From contig NZ_CP117268.1 in NCBI RefSeq assembly GCF_007000325.2, positions 1,116,001 to 1,180,000 on the forward strand: 64,000 nucleotides of DNA, read 5' to 3'. Source of the stretch: Rhizobium rhododendri. Its GTDB lineage: Bacteria > Pseudomonadota > Alphaproteobacteria > Rhizobiales > Rhizobiaceae. The translations under genes and the position numbers were made by a program. The notes under the pieces are model-generated. The model saw nothing but the letters and a program-made list of their open reading frames with translations. It ran no database searches and was not told where the DNA came from. Positions 37,345 to 46,158 of this stretch are shown piece by piece; positions within the stretch are counted from its first letter, which is position 1; each line of letters starts with the position of its first letter.

Positions 37345-37440
37345 GCTCCTGTCCCACCTGCGGATTTTCAGAGCCGCAAACTCCAGATCGTATCGATCGC
37401 TGTCAGATCGGTGATGCATCGGTACAGATCGACATTCGAA
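37345..37440 (+). pseudogene. RES domain toxin, 5' piece (copy A)
   Basis: Reads LPPADFQSRKLQIVSIAV and MHRYRSTFE, the N-terminus of the RES toxin also seen at 48236. It stops at the IS66 insertion point; the rest continues at 40570. The Xre-type antitoxin gene that precedes RES in copy B is missing here, with similarity passing directly from the region before it into RES. Confidence 0.75.
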
Positions 37441-37466
37441 GTATGCATTCGCCGAGGACCGCAGGT

Positions 37467-38051
37467 TCAGCTTTTCTTTCGCGATCGGCGCTTCCATTTT
37501 GCAGCTAAGGCCTCGACGTTTTTGCGGAGATTGGCGGCGTCGACATCGCCAGGATCGTAGTGCGCATCGCCCCACCATTCCACAAGTTCGTGGTGACGCT
37601 CATGGTTGGTGTCCGCAATGGCCTCGCGGAACTCTTCATAACCCCACGGACCGCCGACATCCTCCGGTGGACATCGTCCGACAACGTCAAGCAGGAAGGG
37701 ATCGCCGAAGCCGGCGGTCGCCGGTAAAACCTTTTCGATTTTCACGGTGTGCGTCCAGCCGTCGCCGAAGTCATAGAGATACTTGAATGATTTCGCGCCG
37801 ATATCTTCGATGGCAGCAAGAAGCGTTTCTTTGCGTGCATCGATGGGACCATCAAAGCCGCCATCAGGCACGCCGAACCCGATGTCACGGATCCTGAACT
37901 CATACAGATGGCTGTTGGTCCAGCCGAAAGCCTCTTGAAGAACCTCATGAAGCCGGTCAAGCCGAATGCGGAATGGGACGACAACGCGCCGCATCACCAA
38001 GGGATCAACGTCATCGAGCGTGATCTTTAAGCGAACGAGAGGACCTGCCAT
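37467..38051 (-). CDS. pRiA4b ORF-3-like protein, IS66 passenger
   Basis: A 194-residue protein with LVRLKITLDDVDPLVMRRVV, then FGWTNSHLYEFRI and YDFGDGWTHTVKIEKVLP, the hallmark of the plasmid pRiA4b ORF-3 family. ATG at 38051 shares its A with the TGA stop of tnpC, so translation should be coupled; the longer frame to 38093 overlaps tnpC. The C-terminus is very basic (KWKRRSRKKS). It lies inside the terminal repeats of the IS66, only 26 bases from the left end. Function is unknown; the family is common on rhizobial plasmids. Confidence 0.88.
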   Translation of the reverse strand: MAGPLVRLKITLDDVDPLVMRRVVVPFRIRLDRLHEVLQEAFGWTNSHLYEFRIRDIGFGVPDGGFDGPIDARKETLLAAIEDIGAKSFKYLYDFGDGWTHTVKIEKVLPATAGFGDPFLLDVVGRCPPEDVGGPWGYEEFREAIADTNHERHHELVEWWGDAHYDPGDVDAANLRKNVEALAAKWKRRSRKKS

Positions 38052-39709
38052 CAGGCCGCCTGCCTCAGTGGCGATGTTGTGGTTTCCCGCCAATTCCAGG
38101 GGAGAAGCTCATCAAGACGGCTGACTGGATGGTCGGCGATGCGGGCAAGGACATCGGCAAGCCAGGCCTGTGGGTCAATGCGATTCATTTTCGCGGTGAC
38201 GATCAGGCTGTACATGGCCGCCGCCCGCTGGCCCCCTCGATCGGAACCGGCAAATAGCCAGGCTTTCCGACCGAGCGCCACACCGCGCAGAGATCGCTCC
38301 GCACAATTGTTCGACAGGCAAATGCGCCCGTCGTCGAGGAAACGAATGAAGGATTCCCAGCGGTTCAGCATGTAGTCAAACGCCTTTGCCAAGTCATTGT
38401 CGCGCGACAACCTGGCGCGGTGTTCGCGTATCCATATCTCCATGTCGTCGATCAGCGGTTTTGACAACTGCTGGCGGATTGCTTTTCTCTCATCGGCCGT
38501 ACGGCCATTGATATGGCGCTCGATTTCGAACAGTGCGTCGATCCGCTGCACCATGTTCAAGGCGACCGGCGAGATGACGGCGGCATTTTTACCCTGCGCT
38601 TTTCGGCGCGCGTTGGCCTCCAAATCGGCTTGCGCAAAGAATGGTCGCCTCGCATGCGCCCAACACGCCGCCTCATGAATCGGGCCCGGACTTCGATCAG
38701 GAAGATAGAGCTGGCCATAGCCCGTATAGGCATCCGCCTGAAGGATGCCGCTATAATTGGCCAGATGCGCCTGTGGATGTTCGCCGGCCCGGTCCCGGGA
38801 ATAATAGAACATCGCCGACGGAGGCGCCGTTCCGCCAAACGGAGCATCGTCCTTGACGTAGCTCCATATCCGACCGGTGACGGTCTTGCCGAGAGCGAGA
38901 ACCGGCACGGTCGTATCATCACCGTGGATCCGTTCAGACGCGAACGTATGGCTTTCAATCCGCCTCACAAGCGGGGCAAGGACCTGGCAGCACGCGCCAA
39001 TCGCGTCTGCTGCTGTCGACAGACTGACTGGCACACCTTCCAGGGCAAAACGTTCGACCTGGCGATTGAGGGGAATGTGCTGGCCGAACTTGTCGCAGAG
39101 CATCATCGCCAAAAGGCTCGGACCCGCCCATCCTCTCGGTATGACATGGAAGGGTGCAGGTGCCTGACTGATCTTCTCGCAGTCACGGCAGGTGAACTTT
39201 TCCCGCACCGTCTGAATGACCTTCCAGCTACGCGGTACGCTCTCCATCGTTTCGGTGATGTCTTCGCCGAGCTTGCGAAGCCGTTCACCGCCACAGCAGC
39301 TGCAGGCAACCGGACCAGGCACCACGACACGCTCACGCGGAAGATGTTCCGGGAAAGGCTTCTTGACGGGCCGCTTGCGCGTAAAGCCGGTGACCGCAAT
39401 CGCAGCAGCTGCAGCAACGGCCATTTCGGCGGCAAGCTCATCTTCAGTCGCCGCCGCTTCGGCGTCCTCAAGCATCAGCTCCATCTGCGCGATCAGCCGC
39501 GCTGTCCGTTCCGACTTCTGACCGCGCAGTTCCCGTTGCAGCTTTTCGATATAGACTTTCTGGCGAAGAATGATGGCCTGATCGTCGGCCTCCTTGGCCT
39601 TGGCAACAGCCAATTCGGCCAAAGCAGTAGCCCGTTCCGACCGCGCAATCGCTAGCTCTGCTTCCAGGGCTGCAGCATGATCACGGTGATTTCCCGAGCC
39701 GGTTTCCAT
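38051..39709 (-). CDS. tnpC: IS66 transposase TnpC
   Basis: A full-length 552-residue IS66 transposase. It has an N-terminal leucine-zipper-like segment (residues 10-70), the CSCCGGERLRKLGEDITE zinc-type motif near 137, CRDCEKISQAP, RIHGDDTTVPV (first Asp), LQADAYTGYGQLY (second Asp) and the C-terminal LSNNCAERSLRGVALGRK with the Glu of the DDE triad. No frameshift is visible. It follows tnpB by 77 bases. With tnpA and tnpB it should make the element mobile. Confidence 0.95.
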   Translation of the reverse strand: METGSGNHRDHAAALEAELAIARSERATALAELAVAKAKEADDQAIILRQKVYIEKLQRELRGQKSERTARLIAQMELMLEDAEAAATEDELAAEMAVAAAAAIAVTGFTRKRPVKKPFPEHLPRERVVVPGPVACSCCGGERLRKLGEDITETMESVPRSWKVIQTVREKFTCRDCEKISQAPAPFHVIPRGWAGPSLLAMMLCDKFGQHIPLNRQVERFALEGVPVSLSTAADAIGACCQVLAPLVRRIESHTFASERIHGDDTTVPVLALGKTVTGRIWSYVKDDAPFGGTAPPSAMFYYSRDRAGEHPQAHLANYSGILQADAYTGYGQLYLPDRSPGPIHEAACWAHARRPFFAQADLEANARRKAQGKNAAVISPVALNMVQRIDALFEIERHINGRTADERKAIRQQLSKPLIDDMEIWIREHRARLSRDNDLAKAFDYMLNRWESFIRFLDDGRICLSNNCAERSLRGVALGRKAWLFAGSDRGGQRAAAMYSLIVTAKMNRIDPQAWLADVLARIADHPVSRLDELLPWNWRETTTSPLRQAA

Positions 39710-39786
39710 GCTCGAAGTGAATCACAAAACCACTGATTTGTATAGCTTTTCTTGGTGCTGCCGCACGCAATCCCGCCAAAAAAACG

Positions 39787-40134
39787 CTATCCCGCGCTCG
39801 TCGGGCGCCATGTCTGCTGCGGGTTTCGCCAGTCAATTCCCTCAAGCAGATAGGACATCTGGCCAGCCGTCAGCGCAATCGCTCCACCCTCCGTCGCCGG
39901 CCAAATGAAACGGCCGCGCTCAAGCCGCTTTGCGTATAGCGAAAGGCCAATTCCGTCATGCCAAAGAGCCTTGATCAGCCGGCCACTTTTCCCCCGGAAG
40001 ACAAAAACGTCCCCCTTGAACGGATCACGGCCCAGACCTTCCTGCACGATCAGAGCAAGACCCTGCATCCCTTTGCGCATATCGCAATGGCCGCTCGCAA
40101 TCCAAACACGCACGCTCGAACTGATCGGGATCAT
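39787..40134 (-). CDS. tnpB: IS66 accessory protein TnpB
   Basis: A 115-residue TnpB (IS66 Orf2) with VRVWIASGHCDMRKGMQGLA, a DPFKGDVFVFRGKSGRLIK centre and WHDGIGLSLYAKRLERGRF, all standard for the family. It is required with TnpA for IS66 transposition. Overlaps tnpA by four bases. Confidence 0.95.
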   Translation of the reverse strand: MIPISSSVRVWIASGHCDMRKGMQGLALIVQEGLGRDPFKGDVFVFRGKSGRLIKALWHDGIGLSLYAKRLERGRFIWPATEGGAIALTAGQMSYLLEGIDWRNPQQTWRPTSAG

Positions 40135-40478
40135 TTGAGCGCTCGCATTACTGCTGCGGCAAGATCACAAGGTGCCCCGGACGAAATCCTCACCTTGGTA
40201 CCGTTCGCAAAGTCCACAGCGATCGTCGCCGCAACGACATCGCCACCGCCCGCGGCACCCACGACCGTCGCGGGCACGAAGGCAGGACCATCCGTCACCG
40301 CAGCCGACAGCGCCTGGCGGCGCCACGTGTAGAGCAGCCCCGTCGAAACATCAAAACGACGCGCTACCTCCGACACATTTGCACCCGGCGCGAATGCTGC
40401 CTCCAGAATTTCCAGCCGATCAGCCGGTGACCAACGACGACGCCGTTCTTGACCCGTCAGCAAAATGGCCTGTGCCAT
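40131..40478 (-). CDS. tnpA: IS66 accessory protein TnpA
   Basis: A 115-residue TnpA (IS66 Orf1). Residues 10-60 form a helix-turn-helix of the transposase-8 kind (RRRWSPADRLEILEAAF, then VSEVARRFDVSTGLLYTWRR). The C-terminal half is variable. It is the first gene of the element, about 90 bases inside the right inverted repeat. Confidence 0.93.
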   Translation of the reverse strand: MAQAILLTGQERRRRWSPADRLEILEAAFAPGANVSEVARRFDVSTGLLYTWRRQALSAAVTDGPAFVPATVVGAAGGGDVVAATIAVDFANGTKVRISSGAPCDLAAAVMRALK

Positions 40479-40569
40479 AGTTCCTCATTGCGCTCTTAAT
40501 TCCACTCTCAAGAGCGCAAAATCACGATATCGCAAAAAACTCGCAAGGCGGTCCACGCCGTAGGGATAC

Positions 40570-40890
40570 CATTCGAACCAGTTTATTTCGACAGATCCGA
40601 TTTGGCCCGTTTCAACACCCCAGACGGTCCTATGCCGTTCTCTATACGGCTAGAAAAATCGAGGGAGCCTTTGCAGAAACATTCCTCCGGACGCCTCGCA
40701 ACACCCTCATCGATATCGGGCTTCTCGAAAGAAAACCTATTAGAAGGCTTGTCCGCGACCGAGGGCGCCCTTGATCACCTGACTGTCGGGGACTTGCAGT
40801 GGCTGGTGAGACTGCGCGGAGGTTCCCATTCTGGCCTGCACTATCGCGAGGCGCAGGCATGGACCTGGCTGGTTGCGGCGATCGAGACCT
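40570..40890 (+). pseudogene. RES domain toxin, 3' piece (copy A)
   Basis: After the second target duplication the RES sequence resumes as FEPVYFDRSDL and RFNTPDG, then loses frame within 25 codons. Nucleotide similarity to copy B (48338-48650) continues to about 40890 with several indels. Beyond that, up to the vapBC promoter region near 41250, I see no gene. Confidence 0.7.
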
Positions 40891-41285
40891 GTTCTAGTTC
40901 GAAAAGCTGGCATATATCCCCTCCTTCGCCGCGTGACTGGGCAAGGGGAAGCTCTCGGGTCCGATTGGCCGACGGAAAGCAAGGGAGCCCGCTCCGCTTG
41001 TTAAGCGGGCTGCAGAGCTCGCGGCGAACTCAGCAGGGTCGAGCGCGCCTTCACGTTCTCTGGTCCTCCCATTGCGCTGGCCTCGCCTTCACTGCCGAAA
41101 CGGCTTGGCCATGTTCCCACAGATGCCCCGCAGATATCAGCGGCGGCTCGATTGCCCCCGCTTAAATCGAACCAATGCATTAGGACTTTCGGTGCCCCTA
41201 CCGCAGCATTGTCTGACGGCGCTCTTGCAAAGACGTCGCTTTATGACATATAGTCACCATGGTCATAATAGTTATAGGCGGAATA

Positions 41286-41552
41286 ATGCGCGCATCAACG
41301 CACAATGATATGAGCTGGACGGTTGCGGGAGCAAAGGCGAGACTCTCGGAGGTGATGGAGCGCGCGCAGGCAGCGCCTCAGACCATTACCCGCAACGGGA
41401 AGCCGAGCGTGGTGGTCGTCTCTGCCGAGGAGTGGGAGAAGAAGACCGCGCGTAGGGGATCGCTTGCGGAATTTCTATTGGCATCGCCTCTGCGTGGCGC
41501 CGATATGGACATTGAGCGACTAAGCGACGAGCCGCGCGACTTGTCCCTATGA
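41286..41552 (+). CDS. vapB: Phd/YefM-type antitoxin (VapB)
   Basis: An 88-residue antitoxin with WTVAGAKARLSEVMERAQ and PQTITRNGKPSVVVVSAEEW, the Phd/YefM DNA-binding fold; the acidic tail should bind the toxin. ATG 41286 follows GGCGGA at a fair distance; an upstream ATG at 41259 would add nine hydrophobic residues and is less likely. The A+T-rich 41230-41280 stretch, with several TATAGT-like boxes, probably holds the autoregulated promoter. It overlaps the toxin gene by ATGA. Confidence 0.88.
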   Translation: MRASTHNDMSWTVAGAKARLSEVMERAQAAPQTITRNGKPSVVVVSAEEWEKKTARRGSLAEFLLASPLRGADMDIERLSDEPRDLSL

Positions 41553-41971
41553 GACTGCTCCTCGACACCAATGTTCTGTCCGAAGTTACAAAACCTCGCC
41601 CGGCTGAATGTGTCTTGAATTGGCTTCACGGGCTTGACGAGGATCGCACATTCATCAGCATAGTCTCGATTGCCGAAATCCGCCGCGGCGTTGCGCTGAT
41701 GGACATTGGGCGAAAGCGCGACGCCTTGGACACGTGGCTTACGCATGATCTGCCACAACGTTTTGACAACAGGATTATTCCGGTCGAAGCGCATCTTGCC
41801 TTGGCTTGGGGTGACCTCATGGCTCTCGCCAAGCGAAGCGGGCGGGGACTGGCATCCATGGACGGTCTGATCGCTGCCACCGCCGTCGCTCGCGATTTGA
41901 CGCTTGCGACACGCAATACAAAGGATTTCGAAGGCTTCGGAATAGACCTCGTTGACCCATGGGAGGTCTGA
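41549..41971 (+). CDS. vapC: VapC-type PIN domain toxin
   Basis: A 140-residue PIN-domain RNase. The acidic residues are present: LLLDTNVLSE at 3-12, SIAEIRRG in the centre and ASMDGLIAATA near 110, ending with TRNTKDFEG. This gives the full Asp/Glu/Asp set that binds Mg2+. VapC toxins cut tRNA or rRNA and are held inactive by VapB. The four-base overlap with vapB ensures coupled synthesis. A stump of the same gene remains in copy B at 48881-49036. Confidence 0.93.
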   Translation: MRLLLDTNVLSEVTKPRPAECVLNWLHGLDEDRTFISIVSIAEIRRGVALMDIGRKRDALDTWLTHDLPQRFDNRIIPVEAHLALAWGDLMALAKRSGRGLASMDGLIAATAVARDLTLATRNTKDFEGFGIDLVDPWEV

Positions 41972-41994
41972 CTTGGCCTACGCATGGGCTCTAA

Positions 41995-43335
41995 CAGGTT
42001 GCGGAAAAAGGCCCTTGCTGTGAGCGGACTGGCGTGATTCCATGCCTGGGTGATTGATTGGCGGGAGCAGAACATGCGCGGCAGTGATGACCAGACGGCG
42101 GGTCTGTTTTCTTATGTAAGCTGCGAAGCCCGCGTTCCGGCAAACCATCCGCTGCGGCCGATACGTGCCATCGTAGACGAGGCGCTGGAAGTTCTGTCCC
42201 CGGATTTCGAGGGGATGTATTCAGCGATCGGCCGGCCGTCGATCCCGCCGGAGAAGCTGCTGCGCGCTCTGTTGTTGCAGGCCTTCTACACGATCCGCTC
42301 TGAGCGTCAGCTCATGGAGCAGATGGACTACAATCTGCTGTTCCGCTGGTTCGTGGGCTTGTCGATGGACGCGCCGATCTGGGACGTCACCGTGTTCACC
42401 AAGAACCGTGAGCGGCTCTTGGCTGGCGACATCGCCGCCAAGTTTCTAGCCGCTTTGCTAAGCCAGCCGCGGGTTAAGGCATTGCTGTCAGACGACCACT
42501 TCTCGGTGGACGGCACCTTGATCGAAGCCTGGGCCAGCATGAAGAGCTTCAAACCCAGGGACGGCGCAGATGGTAGCGACACTGACGACAGCGGCTCTGG
42601 CGCTGAAGGGAAACAGCCGCCAAAGGCCGCAGGCCGCAACTCTGAGCGTGATTTCCACGGTGAGAAGCGCAGCAACGCAACCCATGCGTCGACCACTGAC
42701 CCGGATGCCAGGCTTTACAAGAAGGCCCGTGGCCAGGCGGCCAAGCTTTGCCACATGGGTCACGTCATAATGGAAAACCGCAACGGCCTGGTTGTCGACG
42801 CCACGCTGACCCATGCGAGTGGAACCGCAGAGCGCGAGGCAGCTCTGGATATGGTGGGTCGCATGGATGGTCGTCACCGCATCACATTGGCTGCAGACAA
42901 AGCCTACGATACTGCCGACTTCGTCGAAGCCTTGCGGGACGCAAAGGTGACGCCACACGTCGCCCAGAACACGACGAACCGACGCTCGGCAATTGATGGT
43001 CGGACCACCCATCATCCCGGCTACGGTGTCAGTCAGCGCATTCGCAAGCGCATCGAAGAAGTGTTTGGCTGGGCCAAGACCAGCGGCGGAATGCGCAAGA
43101 CCCGGCATCGCGGAAATGATCGCGTCGGCTGGATGTTCACCCTGACAGCCACCGCCTATAATCTGGTGAGAATTCCAAAGCTGCTGGCGACGGCATAATC
43201 GCGTCCAGAATCCGCCGAACCAGGCGGATGGCGACAAAATGGGCCGACAAGGCCTCTGAAAAAGCTTCATCACGGCCTGTCTTCGAGCTGTCTAGCCAGG
43301 ATCGGCGGAAAAATGGGGGATATTTCCGCGACCTG
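41995..43335 (+). mobile_element. IS5-type insertion sequence with target duplication
   Basis: A 1341-bp element with ends CAGGTTGCGG and CAGGTCGCGG (inverted) and a four-base direct repeat CTAA at 41991-41994 and 43336-43339. Copy B has the empty site as CGCATGGGTTTTGAAAGGATA, which fits exact insertion. It contains one transposase gene. Confidence 0.85.
42074..43198 (+). CDS. IS5 family transposase
   Basis: A 374-residue transposase. The N-terminal DUF772 part has LRPIRAIVDEALEVLSPDF and RPSIPPEKLLRALLLQAFY. DDE parts are FSVDGTLIEAWASMKSF, ITLAADKAYDTADFVEAL and KRIEEVFGWAKTSGGMRK. The frame opens at 42050, but ATG 42074 has a good GGAG ribosome site and the conserved start. Between the first two catalytic parts is a hydrophilic insert (DGADGSDTDDSGSGAEG) usual for this subgroup. 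No damage seen. Confidence 0.9.
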   Translation: MRGSDDQTAGLFSYVSCEARVPANHPLRPIRAIVDEALEVLSPDFEGMYSAIGRPSIPPEKLLRALLLQAFYTIRSERQLMEQMDYNLLFRWFVGLSMDAPIWDVTVFTKNRERLLAGDIAAKFLAALLSQPRVKALLSDDHFSVDGTLIEAWASMKSFKPRDGADGSDTDDSGSGAEGKQPPKAAGRNSERDFHGEKRSNATHASTTDPDARLYKKARGQAAKLCHMGHVIMENRNGLVVDATLTHASGTAEREAALDMVGRMDGRHRITLAADKAYDTADFVEALRDAKVTPHVAQNTTNRRSAIDGRTTHHPGYGVSQRIRKRIEEVFGWAKTSGGMRKTRHRGNDRVGWMFTLTATAYNLVRIPKLLATA

Positions 43336-43345
43336 CTAAAGGATA

Positions 43346-43996
43346 GTGCGGATGCTCTCCTACCGCTTGCTGAAGAACTACGCCGGCATCCTGTTGATCG
43401 GCGACTACACGTCCCTGACCTGGCTGCATGCAGTCGTTCACGATGTAAACGATCGCTCGCCTCTTGTGAAAGACAAGGAAGGCTCCTTCCTCGGGTTGGC
43501 GTATGATGTTCGAAAAGCCTATGAGCGGCAGCGCGAAATTATTCAACTACCCAAACACTCTGAGGAAGGCGGCGTCCGCTATGGTGTCCAGATCCTTTGG
43601 CCCATTCTTATGTTGCAGCAGAGGCTGCTGAGGCAATCTCTCGCGTTTCTCGACCACACGGCCAAGACACAAGCCATCGCTTATGCCTTGGAGGCGGTCA
43701 TCGAGGATGGATTGCGCGAGGATTTTGGAGCGCAGGCTGGGCTTATCATCGATCTTTGGCAGCGCCTCGACCCAGCTCAGCCTGAAGTGTTCGACATGAT
43801 GGACAGTCGCTGAGGTCTTTATTGCTCATGGACGAAAACGCAAAGGAAGGCCGGCTTTGCGCAACTTTTGTCCAGTTTCGACCCGATGTATGAGCGCTTT
43901 TACCCTATGCGACTGAAGAACGGCGATAAAAACCTGATCTCTCCAGCGGTATTCGCGGCCTGGGAAAATGCAGAGTGGCCTGATCCTCGCTGGTAG
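43346..43996 (+). pseudogene. unknown protein of about 215 residues, split by TGA (copy A)
   Basis: From GTG 43346 (or ATG 43352) the frame reads LLIGDYTSLTWLHAVVHDVN and KEGSFLGLAYDVRKAYERQR and reaches a TGA at 43811. The same frame continues after the TGA for 60 codons (GLYCSWTKTQRKAGFAQLLS to the end WENAEWPDPRW, stop at 43996). In copy B this TGA is a sense codon and the tail is equally conserved, so the tail is part of the ancestral protein. I do not recognise the family. It may belong to the toxin-antitoxin module because it was duplicated with it. A functional 155-residue short form cannot be excluded. Confidence 0.65.
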
Positions 43997-44376
43997 AACG
44001 CCGGCGTTTCATCGGCGGTCCGAAAGGATAGGTCCCCTCGCCCCGATTGCGGGTGGAACCGTGAGGTGAGATCTCAGAACCGGAATTATTAAGGTAGCGC
44101 TTCAATTGAAAGCGACAGCTGAAAGCCACAGCCGGACTTGGCAACCGAGCAGTCGCCTCTCATCGATTGGCATCTCATTCCGATGACTTCGTGCAGGCGA
44201 TACCGGACGAACCATGGCACGACAAAGCATGAAATCAATCATCCCGTTTGACGGCTAGCGACCTGGGATGGCGGTTGCACTTCGCCCGTTCAAGGACCGA
44301 GGGCGTTGACCGGTTCGCCCATGGACCCGTGGACGTGAGATGGGCATCGATTTTCAAGATGCACTACCCCATCGTT
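43997..44376. other. conserved non-coding stretch between convergent genes (copy A)
   Basis: No gene is seen in either copy (the counterpart is 49719-50117), yet blocks such as GATAGGTCCCCTC and TTCAAGGACCGAGGGCGT are kept. It lies between the 3' ends of the unknown gene and the MucR-like gene. Confidence 0.35.
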
Positions 44377-44798
44377 TCAGGCCACCTTCTGCCGACGCCT
44401 CTGCCCAAGACCACTCTCCTTGGCCAAACGTGAATGTGCCTCCGCGTAGGCCGGGGCGACCATGGGATAGTTGCTCGAAAGCTCCCGTTTCTCGCGATAT
44501 TCTTCCGGTAGAAGCGAGTAATTGGTCCTTAGATGGCGCTTCAGAGACTTGAAGGCAAGCCAACATTCCAGGCACGTCAATTTGTCGTCCTGGATGGACT
44601 TTCGGACGGAAATGACTGGCTTCTGCTTTTCGGCAACCACTTCAGCGGCGGGCGGCAGGGAGCTCGACGTCAAAGCCGCGTGCACCTCGGCGATGAGGGA
44701 CCCCAAATCGCTCACGGACACGACATGGTTGCCGATACGATATCCGAGGTCAATTCAACGAGTAAGTCCTCCCTTGGAGCGATTGCTGGAGTCTCCAT
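44377..44798 (-). pseudogene. MucR/Ros regulator, broken (copy A)
   Basis: Compared with the intact copy at 50118-50546, a 10-base deletion near 44722 shifts the frame after [12 protein letters not shown] and leads to TGA. A 114-residue frame could restart at GTG 44721. The zinc finger is [19 protein letters not shown]: Tyr stands where the last zinc-binding His is found in copy B (HLMTSH). Both changes point to loss of function. The C-terminal [19 protein letters not shown] tail (here with [10 protein letters not shown]) is kept. Confidence 0.8.
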
Positions 44799-44832
44799 CC
44801 GTCCGATCTCTTTTCCAATATCGCCGTATTGT

Positions 44833-45339
44833 CAGGCGCGAAGCGAACCCGCTTCCAGCCCATTCCGTCGACCAAAGCCACGAGCCGGCATGATTGAACT
44901 GGACCTGGCTGTGTCCGATGCGATGCGCAGTCGCTGGAACGCTCGGCGTCTGGCTCCATCGCCTCAGTCACGGCCCGTTCCTTGAATTAATCGGACCAAC
45001 GACGCCGAAACTGCCGCGGAACGACTTCAGGCCGGTCCCTAGCGGCCTCGATCCCAAGGAGTTTCTGGCCCGAGAGCTAGGCGCAGACTTAGAAGCTCAC
45101 AGATTGTGAAGTGTCTATCCGCAATACATATAAACGCTCTACCGATGCCAGATAAAGTCCGCTTGCCGCTTATGTTGATCCCAATGAAAGCTTTGCTATG
45201 AGGGTTGTCCGAGCAACCTTCGCGAGACCCAGGGTGGCCATGCCATCCCTGGCAGGGAGACGGACATGTGGACTTGCCGTGGACTGTGGTATCGGCAGGC
45301 GGGACAGGGCAATTCGCAAACAACGGTAGGAGCAGGGTC
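44833..45339. other. spacer between copies A and B, no gene
   Basis: No gene recognised. Short open frames exist on both strands but lack family matches, ribosome sites or plausible codon use. Confidence 0.35.
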
Positions 45340-45663
45340 GTGGAGTTCTGGAGTGCAGTGGTCGTGCTGGCCTATTTTCTGGCGGGGATCACCCGTATCA
45401 ATAATGATATGCGGAGCGGTCGGCTCAGCGCGCCAGGTTACGATCGCAATCGGACAACGGGGATAGCCGTGGTGGGAGTATTTATATGGCCCCTCTATCG
45501 GCGCCTTGCCGGGATCGTTTTCTCGATGATCATTGCAATCTTGGTCACGGCGCTGCTGATGTGGTGTGTCTCCGTGTTTGCGGGACTGGTATGGCAGGTA
45601 ACAATTGTAGCCGTGATCTATGGACTCTTGCTGCTCTCCAATCTCGCGACGATCAGAGGGTAA
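45340..45663 (+). CDS. small membrane protein
   Basis: A 107-residue protein from GTG 45340, preceded by TAGGAGCAGG. It has one hydrophobic helix at the N-terminus (FWSAVVVLAYFLAGI), a short polar loop with NRTTG, and two or three further helices in the C-terminal two thirds (WPLYRRLAGIVFSMIIAILV). The open frame extends to 45205, but that part looks non-coding. No family recognised. It lies alone between the two module copies and is not itself duplicated. Confidence 0.5.
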   Translation: MEFWSAVVVLAYFLAGITRINNDMRSGRLSAPGYDRNRTTGIAVVGVFIWPLYRRLAGIVFSMIIAILVTALLMWCVSVFAGLVWQVTIVAVIYGLLLLSNLATIRG

Positions 45664-45985
45664 CGTTGACGCAGGTCTGGAGCTACCATGCCAGAAGGGG
45701 GGTCTTTTTTCAGTCCATGTTAGAACGGAGTCGGCGGGATCCGTACTTTCCCGAGCGCCTCTTTATATTGCCAAGCACGCAACTCTTACGCTCGGACTCC
45801 AAATCCTACTATGGACGCATGAAGTGATCCGCCCGGTCGTTAGGATCTGCCAGCAGGGCACTCTCGCGCTCGATGCCGGCGACAAGCTTGCCGATGCGTT
45901 CGCGGCCAATAGACCAAGCGTTGGCACTGCTCAATGTAATCCGCCGTAAGGGTATCTAAGTAGCCATGGAATGATCTGCCACACG
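45664..45985. other. spacer before copy B, no gene
   Basis: No gene recognised. It contains one member of a 41-base repeat (45871-45911) whose second member lies inside copy B. Confidence 0.35.
45871..45911 (+). repeat. 41-base direct repeat, first member
   Basis: Starts CGATGCCGGCGACAAGC and ends TTCGCGGCCAATA. It differs at one base from 48838-48878. The second member sits exactly where vapB and most of vapC are missing from copy B, so it may mark a recombination junction. Confidence 0.7.
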
Positions 45986-46158
45986 GTCCTCTGGCCGAGT
46001 ATGCCGAAGGAACAGCGTGAGCTCACTGGAGGAGAAGAGCGGATGGCACAGCCTAATACCAGGCGTCAGCACTTGCTTTTTTGCCGCTTGCGTCACAGAA
46101 TCGATCACACGTTGCGCAATGTTGGCATTTCCAAAGAATATTTCCTGAGGCCATTTTT

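Larger units (their letters stand above)
37441..40569 (-). mobile_element. IS66 family element with passenger gene
   Basis: A complete 3129-bp element bounded by imperfect inverted ends (GTATGCATTCGCCGAGGACC and GTATCCCTACGGCGTGGACC, 17 of the first 22 bases alike) and by an exact 8-bp target duplication CATTCGAA at 37433-37440 and 40570-40577. Eight bases is the usual IS66 duplication. It contains tnpA, tnpB, tnpC and a further gene downstream of tnpC. Insertion split the RES gene of copy A; copy B shows the uninterrupted target. Confidence 0.92.
35743..44832 (+). repeat. segmental duplication, copy A
   Basis: The left edge aligns with 45986 (GAGTGTGCCGAAAGAAC against GAGTATGCCGAAGGAAC) and the right edge with about 50577. 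After removal of an IS66 (37441-40569) and an IS5-type element (41995-43335) about 4.6 kb remain that match copy B in order and direction, including non-coding stretches such as 43997-44376. Copy A lacks the Xre antitoxin gene present in copy B but keeps complete vapBC. Divergence is moderate, with many substitutions and small indels, so the duplication is not recent. Confidence 0.85.

Noticed and set aside
38513..39655. 380-residue plus-strand open frame
   Set aside because: It lies wholly opposite the intact IS66 tnpC, has no family motif and shows composition expected of an antisense frame in high-GC DNA.
42488..43273. 261-residue minus-strand open frame
   Set aside because: Antisense to the IS5-type transposase; no motif.
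44894..45109. 71-residue open frame in the spacer between copies
   Set aside because: No ribosome site or family; overlapped by other open frames of equal quality.
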